NCBI GenBank assembly: GCA_003477405.1
Contig: QUDE01000017.1
Span: 1 to 64,000, forward strand
Source of the DNA: Ruminococcaceae bacterium AM07-15
Lineage (GTDB): Bacteria > Bacillota > Clostridia > Oscillospirales > Butyricicoccaceae
Length of the DNA stretch: 64,000 nt
Direction: 5' to 3'
The notes under the pieces were generated by a model. It was not told the DNA's origin, made no database searches, and saw only the letters and a list, made by a program, of their open reading frames with translations. The first letter of the stretch is position 1; each line of letters begins with the position of its first letter. This document shows positions 1 to 9,265 of this stretch, in pieces. Both the position numbers and the translations under genes were made by a program.

Positions 1-608
1 TGCTCATCCAGAGCCACCTTGGATTCCCACTTTTTGCTCCGGCTGACCTGCATAATGGTTTCCTTGACCGTTCCCACAAGGGATTTATCCTTGCACCGCT
101 TTGACCAGAGAATTTGCTTTTCCACCACCGGGATATAGACCACATGAAGGTGGTAGTGGTATACATCCTTCCCCAGAGCTTCCGACATAGCCCGGTTGCG
201 TTCATCAGCGTGCATGACAGCGGAGAGAATATACTGCTCACCACCCACAATCTCCACGGCTGCTTTGTATGCGTCGGTGTAAAATTGTTTGGCATATTCA
301 TAGCCGCCGTGGTTGTGGAAGTAAGCGGAGTTCACATCGAAAATCAGTTCCCCGTATTTCACCGCATCGGCTTTCAGGCCACGAGTGGAGATAATCCCAT
401 CGGCAATCATCTGATCGAACATAGCGGCATAGCTGTCGGTGGGAGCTTTGAAGTGGATATTCCGGTAGGTCTGGGTGGTATCAATATCCTGGTTGGAGTA
501 GCTGTCCTTTTCTCGTTCGTTATGTTCCTGAACTTTTGCCACATCATCAAGGGTGGGCAAGTCCTGGTTACGGGCAAAGGTGCGGTCGATTCCGTCGTTT
601 CTGGCCAT
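1..608 (-). CDS. Mob_Pre (MobV-like) plasmid mobilisation relaxase, N-terminal part
   Basis: The gene runs off the left edge, so only about 202 N-terminal residues are visible. It starts with ATG at 608 and reads MARNDGIDRTFARNQDLPT. Around residues 140-170 it carries a histidine-rich stretch, VYHYHLHVVYIPV, preceded by VMHADERNRAM. This matches the Mob_Pre family, whose relaxases nick the oriT of mobilisable plasmids and integrative elements through a metal-binding His cluster. Family assignment rests on these motifs and on the neighbouring replication genes. The catalytic nucleophile and C-terminus cannot be judged. It is probably translated downstream of the primase and CHC2 genes, which read the same way. 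Confidence 0.82.
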   Translation of the reverse strand, partial: MARNDGIDRTFARNQDLPTLDDVAKVQEHNEREKDSYSNQDIDTTQTYRNIHFKAPTDSYAAMFDQMIADGIISTRGLKADAVKYGELIFDVNSAYFHNHGGYEYAKQFYTDAYKAAVEIVGGEQYILSAVMHADERNRAMSEALGKDVYHYHLHVVYIPVVEKQILWSKRCKDKSLVGTVKETIMQVSRSKKWESKVALDE

Positions 609-954
609 AAAAATCAGCTCCTTTCCGTTGTATGGCAGACGGCTGAGGGACGGGGATGCACTTCCTGCGGGAAGTGTAATAACCCACTATGACACTTTCA
701 TCCCGAAGGGCTGCAAAGTGCCGTGGGCTCTCCGAGGGGGAATTGCGGTCATTGCGATGACCGCTGCTGAACTGCCCGGAAACCGTCTGCATCGCTTCCT
801 GTTGTTCAGCCCGGACAGCCGATGTTCTGCCAAACATCAGCCATCCGGCAGCAAACAAAGGCGTGCTTTGTCTGCCGTTGGGGTGCGATACGAGAGTCCC
901 ATATAGAGACGGTTTTGGGTAAAACGCTGTGTACATACGTACAAGAGCACGGTG
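609..954. other. Non-coding gap, candidate oriT region
   Basis: About 345 bases between the relaxase start and the helicase/primase stop hold no convincing gene. They contain several inverted repeats: CACTTT (693-698) with AAAGTG (715-720) around CCC-GAA-GGG; CTTCC-GGAAG at 661-674; and an interrupted hairpin at 847-876 (GGCAG/CTGCC with CAAAG/CTTTG). MobV-type relaxases usually nick within an inverted repeat just upstream of their own gene, so this is the best oriT candidate. No exact match to a known nick site was recognised. Confidence 0.35.
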
Positions 955-2319
955 TTATTCGTCCTGCCACGGTACATACGTATCTTCTGAAACAGTGGAA
1001 ACTCCGTTTATATGAGGTCTGGCAATCGCTTCAATTCCGAAAAATCCCCACACCCTCCGTCCGGCGGTGTTGGTGATCCTGTTGCAGTATTCCAGATTGT
1101 ACTTGCCTTGATTGGAGATCACAGCATCACTAAAGCTGCGCCGCTTCAGCGCCGTCAGATTATTTTCCTCGCACCACATCTGGTAAATCTCATACAGTTC
1201 TTTAGAACTGATGGTACTGTCAGCTTTCAGTCGAATATATCCCTCGGATTCCAGAAAATCAAAAATATTATTATTGTCCCGTTTGACAGCCTCTCGGTTG
1301 TCTTTGGTGCGCTGGCTCTCGGTAAACTTGAAGTTGTTGGTAGCCAGCCTCTGCAAGCCCTCACAGGCCCAGATCAGGATGCCCTCCACCTCGGACTTCA
1401 TCTTCTCGGCCAGGTCGGGATCATCCACACGGCCAGCAGGCTTATCTTTTGTGGTCAGCACCAGCTGGCGGCGGTAGAACCCGTCGCTCCTGTCAAACAG
1501 TGCCTGCAAATCGCCGTTAGAGAAGGCCAGCAGCCGGGCGCACATCCATCCCTGATAGCTCTGCTTGCCCTTGCGTTCCAAATCCATCTTACCCTGAGCG
1601 GTGACGATGGATTTTACATAGTTGGTCTGGCGCAGGGCTTCCATCCGCATATCGTCATCCACGCACAGGAGGATATGCTCCAAATCCGCACGAGCAAATC
1701 GGTTCTCCGATATTTTCCCAATGCTGCCATCCTTCATATTCACACCGAACAAATGCCCCAGCACGGCACCAATCTGGCTCTTGCCCTCGCCGCCGTTGCC
1801 TTTAATCACCATCATCCGCTGGCCCTTGTTGCTGGGGATCAGGCAGTAGCCGATGTATTCCTGCAAGGTGGGAATGTCCTCCGGGTAGAGCAGGCTATCC
1901 AGAAATTTCAGCCAGAGAATGGGTTTGGATGCCCCGGGATTGTAGGCCACAGGGAAACGATTACGGACGATTTCGGGTTTTCCCTCCACAAATTTTCCGC
2001 CCAGAAAAAGCGTCCCGTTGGAGAGGTGAATCCGGTCCGGCTCCGGGGGAAAATCCTCCACCAGCGCCGCCAGCTTCATCAGCTCCACAATGTTGCTGAT
2101 TTTGCGGGGGATATTGCTGACCGCACAGCATTTCAGCTCCTCAAAAATCTCTCCCCGCAGGGGCAGCTCATCGGTCACACGGCCTTCGGGCGTGAAAAAA
2201 GCCCCGTTTGTGAAGAGAATCTTGTGCGTCTGCAAGAACTCCTCACAAAACAGGGCTTCGTTGATGTTTTTTCCATCGAACCAGACGGGCATTCCGTCAG
2301 GCGGATTGTTTTTCTTCAT
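955..2319 (-). CDS. Primase-helicase of the phage/plasmid SF3 (D5/P4) type
   Basis: A 454-residue protein with an SF3 helicase core: Walker A GNGGEGKS at about residues 174-181 and an acidic Walker B ending VDDD at about 220-223. These features fit the C-terminal helicase part of P4 alpha/D5-like replication proteins, which unwind plasmid or element origins after priming. The ATG at 2319 was preferred over an upstream ORF start because AGGAGGAGG lies about nine bases before it. The start overlaps the 3' end of the CHC2 gene by 23 bases, so the two are likely translationally coupled. Primase zinc binding is probably supplied by that neighbour. The element it replicates is not completely in view. 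Confidence 0.85.
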   Translation of the reverse strand: MKKNNPPDGMPVWFDGKNINEALFCEEFLQTHKILFTNGAFFTPEGRVTDELPLRGEIFEELKCCAVSNIPRKISNIVELMKLAALVEDFPPEPDRIHLSNGTLFLGGKFVEGKPEIVRNRFPVAYNPGASKPILWLKFLDSLLYPEDIPTLQEYIGYCLIPSNKGQRMMVIKGNGGEGKSQIGAVLGHLFGVNMKDGSIGKISENRFARADLEHILLCVDDDMRMEALRQTNYVKSIVTAQGKMDLERKGKQSYQGWMCARLLAFSNGDLQALFDRSDGFYRRQLVLTTKDKPAGRVDDPDLAEKMKSEVEGILIWACEGLQRLATNNFKFTESQRTKDNREAVKRDNNNIFDFLESEGYIRLKADSTISSKELYEIYQMWCEENNLTALKRRSFSDAVISNQGKYNLEYCNRITNTAGRRVWGFFGIEAIARPHINGVSTVSEDTYVPWQDE

Positions 2320-2917
2320 AGGGTGTTTCCTCCTCCTTTTGTCGTTCCAGCCGCGTCTCCAAGCTGGCAATCAGGTCATCTTTGTCCAGCATTTCTACGA
2401 TTTTTACCCGCTGTTCCAGTTCGGCAGCAATGAGCAAATCCGCCAGATACTCCACATAGTCCAGCATCTGACAGGCTTCCACAAACCGGTCATCCAAAGC
2501 ATCTTCCGGTGTCTTGGGCGCACACTGCATCTTCCATCTTTCCAGAAGATGCAAATAATCGCACAGCACCCGCAGGCAGCGCACTTCCTCCTGCCGGTAT
2601 GCCGTCAGCAAGGGACGCTTTGGCTTGGGCAGAGCGATGGCCACTGGGGGCTTATCCGGGTCAATCCCGAAATCCTGCGCCAGCTTCTGTGCTGCTTCGA
2701 AGCTGCTCAAATCAAAGAGCCTTGCCACAAGGTCAATCACATCGCCGGTGACCCCGCAGCCGAAGCAGTAAAAATACTTCTCATTCAGCTTCATGCTGGG
2801 GTGCTGGTCATCGTGGAATGGGCAGCGACACATCCCGCTACGATTGACCTGCAAGCCGTAATGTTCCGCTGCATCCCGCACTCGAATCGTTTGCTTCACC
2901 AGTTCAAACAGCGTCAT
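2297..2917 (-). CDS. CHC2 zinc-finger protein (DnaG-type zinc domain)
   Basis: A 206-residue protein whose first 60 residues form a CHC2 zinc finger: C32-x2-H35 and C51-x2-C54, in the DnaG-like context CRCPFHDDQHPSMKL. The rest is helical and charged, without the TOPRIM catalytic domain of DnaG. It therefore looks like a DNA-recognition half that partners with the downstream SF3 helicase. The start ATG at 2917 follows a GGAGGG ribosome site. It is the first gene of a leftward unit (CHC2, helicase, relaxase) typical of mobilisable elements in gut Firmicutes. Confidence 0.85.
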   Translation of the reverse strand: MTLFELVKQTIRVRDAAEHYGLQVNRSGMCRCPFHDDQHPSMKLNEKYFYCFGCGVTGDVIDLVARLFDLSSFEAAQKLAQDFGIDPDKPPVAIALPKPKRPLLTAYRQEEVRCLRVLCDYLHLLERWKMQCAPKTPEDALDDRFVEACQMLDYVEYLADLLIAAELEQRVKIVEMLDKDDLIASLETRLERQKEEETPYEEKQSA

Positions 2918-2978
2918 TTTCGCTCCCTCCCCTCTGAAAAATGCTTGGATGCCGTTTTTTTCATAGAACCTCTCTTTC

Positions 2979-3007
2979 TTGCGCTTCCGGCGCAGCTGTT
3001 GTATAAT
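2979..3007 (+). promoter_or_regulatory. Promoter of the sigma-like/zinc-finger gene pair
   Basis: TTGCGC (2979-2984) and TATAAT (3002-3007) are separated by 17 bases. The roughly 120-base leader downstream contains a small TAATCTG-TTTT-CAGATTA hairpin (3030-3047) before the AGGAGGTG ribosome site at 3120-3127. Confidence 0.55.
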
Positions 3008-3133
3008 GTCGATATAGTTCCGAAAAAAGTAATCTGTTTTCAGATTATCTTTTCACTAATAGGAGAAATCCCGGGTGTAAAACGGAACCATTTTTTGAAA
3101 AATCATAAAAAATTTTTTGAAGGAGGTGGAGTC

Positions 3134-3979
3134 ATGGCGTATCCCACAGATGACGAGCTTCTGGATACCGAAGATGGCTTCACCGGATGGGATGAGGACG
3201 CCTCTGCCGGATCAGCGGAGGAAACGCTGGAACAGGCCCTTGCGGAAGAACGCCTGGCAGAGCTGGAAAGCGAGCTGGAACAGGACGAGCATCCCATCGA
3301 CTATGAAGCGGAACTGGAAAACGAGGAAGAAGAAGCCGCCCCGGTCAGCGAAAAGCGACTGAAACGGGAGATTCGGGCGGAAGCCATGCGCCGTCTGGAG
3401 GAAGCGGCCCGCACCGAAAGTGATTTTCGGGTGGTCGTGGACGAATGGAACAAGCTGGACCGGAACCGGGAGCGCCGGGAGCGGGACCACGAAAACCTCC
3501 GTGGGGATGTGCCGCTGGAATACCAGGCGGTGCCAGAGCCAAAGCTCATCCCCCTGTGGATGAACAACCCGGCATACCGGCAGCTGATGGCCGGGAACTT
3601 TCTGGACATCCTGTTTGACTGCCCCTATGAGATGCACTATCTGAGCGCCGACCCATTTATCTCCGGCATGATCGAAAATCTCAGTGAGGAACACAAGGAA
3701 GTCCTGTATTTTCTCTCTTTGCGGCTGTACAGCACCACCCGGCTTGCTGCCATTCGTGGACAGTCTGACCGCAATATCCGCAAGCTGCGGAAAACCATCC
3801 ATAAAAAATTGCAGCGCCAGATGTATGACCATCTGTGCAGCAAGCCGGAAAAAGGCCTGACCTTGCGGGAGCGCCGGTTTCTGGAGGAATACTCGAAAAT
3901 CGCAAAGAAACAGGGCAAGGACGCCGTGATTCGGCGGGAGAACAAGACCAAGCGCAGAAAAAAGAAAAAACGCCCCTGA
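3134..3979 (+). CDS. Hypothetical mobile-element protein with sigma-70 region 4-like HTH
   Basis: A 281-residue protein, start chosen at the ATG right after AGGAGGTG. Residues 1-75 are very acidic and probably disordered. Residues 75-120 are charged and helical. Residues 183-228 (LSEEHKEVLYFLSLR followed by an RxIRKLRKTIHKKL helix) resemble the region 4 helix-turn-helix of sigma factors. The tail is lysine/arginine rich (KTKRRKKKK). No region 2 is visible, so it is not an obvious full sigma factor and may act as a DNA-binding regulator or accessory factor of the element. The downstream gene begins 34 bases later and is probably co-transcribed. The function is inferred only from the HTH. Confidence 0.7.
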   Translation: MAYPTDDELLDTEDGFTGWDEDASAGSAEETLEQALAEERLAELESELEQDEHPIDYEAELENEEEEAAPVSEKRLKREIRAEAMRRLEEAARTESDFRVVVDEWNKLDRNRERRERDHENLRGDVPLEYQAVPEPKLIPLWMNNPAYRQLMAGNFLDILFDCPYEMHYLSADPFISGMIENLSEEHKEVLYFLSLRLYSTTRLAAIRGQSDRNIRKLRKTIHKKLQRQMYDHLCSKPEKGLTLRERRFLEEYSKIAKKQGKDAVIRRENKTKRRKKKKRP

Positions 3980-4013
3980 TGGCAGGGGCGATGAAACAGA
4001 AAGGGCACGCATA

Positions 4014-4922
4014 ATGAAGAATCTATTTGAACAATCCCGTTCTCATTGGGTGCGCTACGATCATTATGAGCTGAAAACATCGGAAGATGGCAAGCGGTAC
4101 ATCACCCCCGGCAAAAACGCAAAGCCGGATGTCTACAATCCGCTGAAAGAGGTCCCGAACATTGTGTTGGATGCACTAAATGTGGGGATGCTGCTGATGG
4201 GACGTAAACCGGAGGCAGAAGTGGAAAAGGCTGTGATGGAGTTTGTCACCCGGTACGGCCTACTGGGGCTGATGACTGCTCTGCCCACGACGCCGACTTT
4301 TATGGACTACGAGGCGGTGTACCTGCCGAAAAACCACTTTATCAAGGAAGAATCCATGGCGACAGACCAATATCTGTCCCTCTTTTACCCTTTCGACCAG
4401 CTGGACGTGGTGAAAAAGGGCATTGAATCCACATGGAATGTGTCCAGAGACCGGACCATGATTGCCATGACCATGACTTTCATGGACGAGCCGATGGCAA
4501 AGAACATGAGCTTCCAGCGAGAGTATGCGGAACCCTACGACTGGGTTGCCCAACAGTTCAAGGACTGGGCATTCACCCTGTCTACCTCAATCCTGTACTA
4601 CAATGATTATGACTCCATTGATGAGGACGCACGGGGCCTGTATCGCAAAGCTATGGCCGCGTTCGGCGGAATCGCCCCCAGCTACCACATTGAGCTTCTG
4701 GATAAGCCCACCATCTACTGGGATTTTCACTCTCTACTGCTGGGTATCCAGATGATGTTCAGTTTCATGCTGGTGGACGATGACCAGCCCCTGCGCCTGT
4801 GTAAGCACTGTCAGAAGGTGTTCTCGGGCAACAGGTCCAACGCCGCTTTTTGCAGCCCACGGTGCAAGAACCAGTACAATGTCTATAAGAGTCGTGAGAA
4901 GTCCAAGGGAGAAGCAGACTAA
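4014..4922 (+). CDS. Unknown protein with C-terminal treble-clef-like zinc finger
   Basis: A 302-residue protein not recognised beyond its C-terminal metal site: C263-x2-C266, then C280-x3-C284 (CKHCQKVF ... FCSPRCKNQ). This arrangement resembles the zinc module that ends CGNR-type and related DNA-binding proteins. The preceding 250 residues are mixed alpha/beta with no known motif seen. It lies just after the sigma-like gene on the same strand and ends at a terminator shared with the converging restriction island. Such pairs recur on mobile elements, so a regulatory role is plausible but unproven. Confidence 0.7.
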   Translation: MKNLFEQSRSHWVRYDHYELKTSEDGKRYITPGKNAKPDVYNPLKEVPNIVLDALNVGMLLMGRKPEAEVEKAVMEFVTRYGLLGLMTALPTTPTFMDYEAVYLPKNHFIKEESMATDQYLSLFYPFDQLDVVKKGIESTWNVSRDRTMIAMTMTFMDEPMAKNMSFQREYAEPYDWVAQQFKDWAFTLSTSILYYNDYDSIDEDARGLYRKAMAAFGGIAPSYHIELLDKPTIYWDFHSLLLGIQMMFSFMLVDDDQPLRLCKHCQKVFSGNRSNAAFCSPRCKNQYNVYKSREKSKGEAD

Positions 4923-5043
4923 CGAGGGCACTGTTGCTTCTATTGGGTACCAATACGATTGCGATCTCCCGACTACAACAATTCAAATGGAAATCGTTTA
5001 TAATGTGGGCTCTCATGACGTGTATAGTTCTCATCTCCAAATC

Positions 5044-5085
5044 AAAACAGCGCAGACCACCATTTTGGACGGCCTGCGCTGTTTT
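5044..5085. terminator. Bidirectional terminator between converging units
   Basis: AAACAGCGCAG and its complement CTGCGCTGTTT form an 11-bp stem with A and T runs on either side. It can stop both the zinc-finger gene from the left and the hsdR-ygjP genes from the right. Confidence 0.75.
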
Positions 5086-5109
5086 GGCATTCAGAATGAC
5101 TCTTGATAA

Positions 5110-5823
5110 TTATATCCCTATTACAAATTCATAATCAAGTTGTTGCTTGCGATATTGCCAATCGGGCATATGAACGGTGATAAAATCGAAAAATTCCTTG
5201 TTGTGATATGGATAAAGGAAGTGAGCCAATTCGTGTAAAACTACGTACTCTATGCAGGGAACACTTGCTTTGTATAAATAGAAGTTTAAATTGATTTTTT
5301 GATTAGTTCTACTGCAGCTACCCCATAATGTCCGCATTTTCTTCACGCATATATCCGGACGCTGAACTCCATGTTTTTCAACTATGGGATACAGTCTATT
5401 AAGAACATCTTGAAAATACTCCTTTGATGTTTTTTGCCACCAGTTGTTCACTTGCTTGTCGATAATTTGTTGATCTGTTTCTGGTGTGTAAACATTGAGG
5501 ACGCTGTCTTCCCTTATAATTTGTTTGCGCCGTGCCTGATAAACTTGGATTGTAAGTTGTCTGCCTAAGATACGAGTAGAAGATCCAGACACAAAATGTT
5601 TCTCTTTCTCAATTGCTCGAGTTTGAATAAAAAACTCCAGTTTTTCTTCAATCCAACCGGTCTTATCATTCAGGTACTCAGCGATCCATTCCTCTGGTGT
5701 CCCTGTTGGTACAGATAGCTTAATTTCACCAGATGGGAATACCTTGAGGCGGACTTGCTTCATCTTCTTTAAGGAAACCGATACCGGCAATACTGATCCT
5801 TTTACAGTTACAAAATAGTCCAT
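5110..5823 (-). CDS. YgjP-type (DUF45/M48-like) metallopeptidase
   Basis: A 237-residue protein with the zinc-protease signature HELAH at 197-201 and a third His at 207 (HELAHFLYPYHNKEFF), preceded by the MRTLWGSCS motif typical of YgjP/DUF45 proteins. Members are probable zinc-dependent proteases, and genes of this family often sit directly after hsdR. Here only three bases separate the hsdR stop from its ATG, so it is surely in the same operon. Its contribution to restriction is unknown; turnover of the restriction complex is one possibility (inference). Confidence 0.85.
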   Translation of the reverse strand: MDYFVTVKGSVLPVSVSLKKMKQVRLKVFPSGEIKLSVPTGTPEEWIAEYLNDKTGWIEEKLEFFIQTRAIEKEKHFVSGSSTRILGRQLTIQVYQARRKQIIREDSVLNVYTPETDQQIIDKQVNNWWQKTSKEYFQDVLNRLYPIVEKHGVQRPDICVKKMRTLWGSCSRTNQKINLNFYLYKASVPCIEYVVLHELAHFLYPYHNKEFFDFITVHMPDWQYRKQQLDYEFVIGI

Positions 5824-5826
5824 ATA

Positions 5827-8800
5827 TCAGTACCTGCTCATTGCTGTCTTGATTGCATTTTCAATTATGATATCCATTTTGTCGATGGGTAAGTCCACGC
5901 CAAATTCATCACAGAAATCCCACAGTAAATCCTCCACAGCCTGGTTCATTTTCTTGTGGATAGGAGTACTCGTTCTCCAATCCACACGTGCAAGCGACTG
6001 TACTGCCTGTTTCATATCCAGTGCGAGCTTACCAATGGCATCATCAAATTCCAGGCTATCCCGGCCATGCTGCTTTAATAGGTCGGAAACGACACCGTAA
6101 AACGCTTTGGCATCGCTATCATTCGAGATTGCAGTCGGATAGGAGTGGCCGGTGAAACCTTGTCTAAGATCTTCTGCCATTCTCTTCATGCTGGCAAGAT
6201 AAATATTTTCATCTCTGGATCTCCGGTATTCTGCAATGGCCTCTCTGATTCTTTCAGAAAAGCGTTTGAACAGCATAGGATCTTCATATCTCCGAGATTC
6301 GAGTTCAGAGACAATACGAGTATGGATATATGCAGCTTTCGCTTTTTGACCCTCCACTTCTTCAAGTTGCTTATCCATCGCAGCTTTGTCATGAATAGCG
6401 ACAGGCTCAACAACGATTTCTACAGGCTCAGATGTAACAAAAGTGTTCAGCAGACTTCTGATTCCATCCTCGTATTTGCTGAAATCAACTTTTTCCGCAT
6501 AAACCATCATCAGGGCAGACCGCAGTTTCTGAAAGAACAAAAGATCTGCTTTATAGTTTTGCATTTGATCAAAACCAATACTCTGGTACAAGGAGTAGTT
6601 TCCGACAGCCATGGTCATCATCTTAGAAAAGGCCGCTAACTTCTCATAGAATTCTTTTCTCAGCTTTTCACTTTCAGCGGCATCTTCTTTTTCAAAGAAA
6701 GCAACCCATGCTCTGGGATTGTTCTGGTCAAAAGTAACATCACCAAAGAAATTCCACAGTGCCTTATGCGCTTCTTTTAATTTTTCCTGGCCTTCAGCTG
6801 CTGTTACTATCGATTCAGCAATGTCGGCGGGATCATAGCCAGACAAGCCAGACTGATCATCACTGTACATTTCCATGGCATTGTTCAGATTGCCAAACAA
6901 ACCCCAATAATCGACAATTAAACCGAAGTCTTTCCCCGCAGCGATCCGGTTGACACGTGCAATTGCCTGCAAAAGAGAGTGCTCTTTCATAGGCTTGTCA
7001 ACATACAGCACGCCTAAAGATGGCGCATCAAAGCCTGTTAACAGCATACTTTGAACGATGACGATATCTACATCCTCGCCGCCAATAATATTGTTTTTTA
7101 CGTATTCCTCGTAATCATCGTATTTTGTGCCAAAACGTGGCTCGACTTCATTCTTGAAGAAATCACGGATGATAGCTTTATCGTTTTTGGTGACAGTTCC
7201 TTCGTCACCCTCTGAAGATACAGAATCATCGCAGATCAACGCAGCTGCTTTAACTCCCCCAAGCCCATTAATTGCATGCTCCAGTTGGACAGCAAGCGCA
7301 CGGGTAGATACTGCCGCCATGGCCTTAAATCCGCGGGGCTTACAATAATTTAGGAAATGCTCGTGGATATCAAAAGCAATCATAGAAAGCCGCTGTTCCG
7401 TCTGTGCCAAGTGCATGAAGGAACTCCACTTCCTGCGCATATCCTCCTTCTGCGGCTCGGTCAGCGGTGCCAGAATGCTCTTTAGATAGTCATCAATTTT
7501 GTCGCTGGTAACTTTCTGCGGAATCACACGCCCATCGTAAACCAGCGGTACAATAACGCCGTCGCGAATACCATCTTCAAACCGATAAGAATGTCCAATT
7601 TGTTTACCAAACTTCAGATAAGTATTGCTCTTATCCTTTCTAAGCAGAGGTGTTCCAGTAAAGCCGACCTTAAATGCGTTTGGGAGAACCTCATTCATCA
7701 TGTTGTGGAATTCACCGGTATGTGAGCGGTGGCTTTCGTCGATCAAAAGGAAGATATTTTCGTTCAGAATCTTGGTGCGGGATTTAGCTGCTGCTTCAAA
7801 CTTATTAATTGTTGTGGCGATAATGGTATTTCCGTCGTCTTTCAGCAGAGATACCAGGCCACGGCCAGTCGTTGCTTCCACCGGATCCATGCCCGTATGA
7901 ACGAAGTTATCCCGCAGCTGCTTGATCAGATTCAAACGATCGCAGACCAATACAAATCTTGGATTTGCCACACGCTTGTCGGCGATAATACGCTTTACAA
8001 GCATAACCATTGTCAGGGATTTACCGCTTCCCTGTGTATGCCAAATGACGCCGCCCCGGCTGAGGCAATCATCCTCACCGTGGATACGACGCATCGTATT
8101 TTCAACACCAAAGAACTGCTGATAGCGGGCAACTTTCTTAATGCCACTATCATACAGAATGTAAAAACGAATAATATCAAGCAAGCGCCGTTTGCTGAGC
8201 ATGGACACAATAACTCGGTCTTGCTCTGTGATATGGCTGTCATCTACATAGCGTTTGGCAGTATCGGTCTGCCACTGCACATCTTCTTCGTGCCACTTGC
8301 AGTAGAACTCCTGCTTTGTTCCGGCAGTTCCGTATTTCACAGATTCCGGATTCATAGCAATGGCCAACTGCGTAAACTTAAACAGTTGCGGAATATAATC
8401 GGGTTGCCAGTTGCGGACATTCTGCTTCACGCCCTCTTCCACATCTACACTGGACTTCTTACATTCGATCACAACCAAAGGAATGCCATTGACGAGCAGA
8501 ACAATATCAGGCCGGGCATATTTGCCATTATTTCTCTCTACAGAGAACTCGTCTGTAACTTGCCAGATGTTCTTATCCGGCTCATCCCAGTTAATATAGG
8601 AAATATCGAAGGACTGAGTGTTGCCGTCATACAAATGCACATCGCAGCTCTTACCATAAATCAACCTGTCATAGATCGCTTTGCTGGAAAACATTAAACC
8701 ACGTTCCAGAGGAGCATCCAGTTCCCGAATCGCCTCGCCAATGGCGTCATCCGGGAAGGGGGTCTGCTTTCCCCGGTAAATAAAAGACTGAGAGGCCAAA

Positions 8801-8958
8801 AATTCCCGCATAACATCAGGAAAAAGAACATGCGAAAGATGGCCGCGCTTCTGCTCGGCCTCCGCTCTGGGAATATACTGGTAGCCCATGGCTTGTAGTT
8901 CTTTCAGCGCTCTGTCCTGGGACTCCGGGCGCTCATTAAAAATCTGATGATGCGGCAT
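5827..8958 (-). CDS. hsdR: Type I restriction endonuclease subunit R
   Basis: A 1043-residue motor-nuclease subunit. The PD-(D/E)xK nuclease site is visible as P150-D151 and E165-C-K167. The SF2 translocase follows with Walker A TQGSGKSL (308-315) and DEAD-type DESH at 407-410, then the usual C-terminal helical part that docks on the methyltransferase. Type I R subunits translocate DNA and cut at a distance when HsdM/HsdS meet an unmodified site. All key residues are present and the length is normal, so it should be active. It is separated from hsdM/hsdS by the small-protein region but reads the same way. Confidence 0.96.
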   Translation of the reverse strand: MPHHQIFNERPESQDRALKELQAMGYQYIPRAEAEQKRGHLSHVLFPDVMREFLASQSFIYRGKQTPFPDDAIGEAIRELDAPLERGLMFSSKAIYDRLIYGKSCDVHLYDGNTQSFDISYINWDEPDKNIWQVTDEFSVERNNGKYARPDIVLLVNGIPLVVIECKKSSVDVEEGVKQNVRNWQPDYIPQLFKFTQLAIAMNPESVKYGTAGTKQEFYCKWHEEDVQWQTDTAKRYVDDSHITEQDRVIVSMLSKRRLLDIIRFYILYDSGIKKVARYQQFFGVENTMRRIHGEDDCLSRGGVIWHTQGSGKSLTMVMLVKRIIADKRVANPRFVLVCDRLNLIKQLRDNFVHTGMDPVEATTGRGLVSLLKDDGNTIIATTINKFEAAAKSRTKILNENIFLLIDESHRSHTGEFHNMMNEVLPNAFKVGFTGTPLLRKDKSNTYLKFGKQIGHSYRFEDGIRDGVIVPLVYDGRVIPQKVTSDKIDDYLKSILAPLTEPQKEDMRRKWSSFMHLAQTEQRLSMIAFDIHEHFLNYCKPRGFKAMAAVSTRALAVQLEHAINGLGGVKAAALICDDSVSSEGDEGTVTKNDKAIIRDFFKNEVEPRFGTKYDDYEEYVKNNIIGGEDVDIVIVQSMLLTGFDAPSLGVLYVDKPMKEHSLLQAIARVNRIAAGKDFGLIVDYWGLFGNLNNAMEMYSDDQSGLSGYDPADIAESIVTAAEGQEKLKEAHKALWNFFGDVTFDQNNPRAWVAFFEKEDAAESEKLRKEFYEKLAAFSKMMTMAVGNYSLYQSIGFDQMQNYKADLLFFQKLRSALMMVYAEKVDFSKYEDGIRSLLNTFVTSEPVEIVVEPVAIHDKAAMDKQLEEVEGQKAKAAYIHTRIVSELESRRYEDPMLFKRFSERIREAIAEYRRSRDENIYLASMKRMAEDLRQGFTGHSYPTAISNDSDAKAFYGVVSDLLKQHGRDSLEFDDAIGKLALDMKQAVQSLARVDWRTSTPIHKKMNQAVEDLLWDFCDEFGVDLPIDKMDIIIENAIKTAMSRY

Positions 8959-8992
8959 AGTGAATACCTCCGACCTGTATGATAAAGAGGCA

Positions 8993-9016
8993 CAGCAGGG
9001 CGCTAAGGCCCTGCTG
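8993..9016. terminator. Hairpin between the DUF2188 gene and hsdR
   Basis: CAGCAGGGC, loop GCTAAG, GCCCTGCTG: a nine-pair stem in the 69-base gap upstream of hsdR. Read leftward it has no long U-run, so it may be a weak attenuator or RNA-processing site that lowers hsdR relative to the genes before it. Confidence 0.4.
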
Positions 9017-9027
9017 GCCTGTTTTGA

Positions 9028-9261
9028 TTACTTCTTGTCCCTCGGCGGACAGGGGTCATTGCCGTGACTGTTGGGGTTCTGAATGGTGCCATCCTTGCGG
9101 TGGGGAATCAGTTCCGTTCCCTGGTTGATGCTCATCCTCCTGCCAGCCTCCATGGCCTCTTTCTTAGTCTCGTAATGACCACTGCTGCGCTTTGCGTTTT
9201 CACGCTTCACATCCCAACCTCCGTTGGAATTAGGGACAATATGATGTTCTTTTCTTGCCAT
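9028..9261 (-). CDS. DUF2188-type small protein
   Basis: A 77-residue basic protein starting MARKEHHIVPNSNGGWDVK and continuing with a SGHYETKKEAMEAGRR segment. This is the typical DUF2188 layout, a small beta-rich fold of unknown function. The ATG at 9261 was chosen because GGGGGT lies just upstream; a longer ORF start has no ribosome site. It sits between a Cys/His-containing small protein and hsdR, which suggests a role tied to the restriction island. The family is widespread and its biochemical role has not been established. Confidence 0.78.
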   Translation of the reverse strand: MARKEHHIVPNSNGGWDVKRENAKRSSGHYETKKEAMEAGRRMSINQGTELIPHRKDGTIQNPNSHGNDPCPPRDKK

Positions 9262-9265
9262 GTGC

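Noticed and set aside
568..936. 122-codon leftward ORF upstream of the relaxase
   Set aside because: It overlaps the true relaxase start, has no ribosome site, low-complexity composition and no recognisable family; the inverted repeats suggest a non-coding oriT region.
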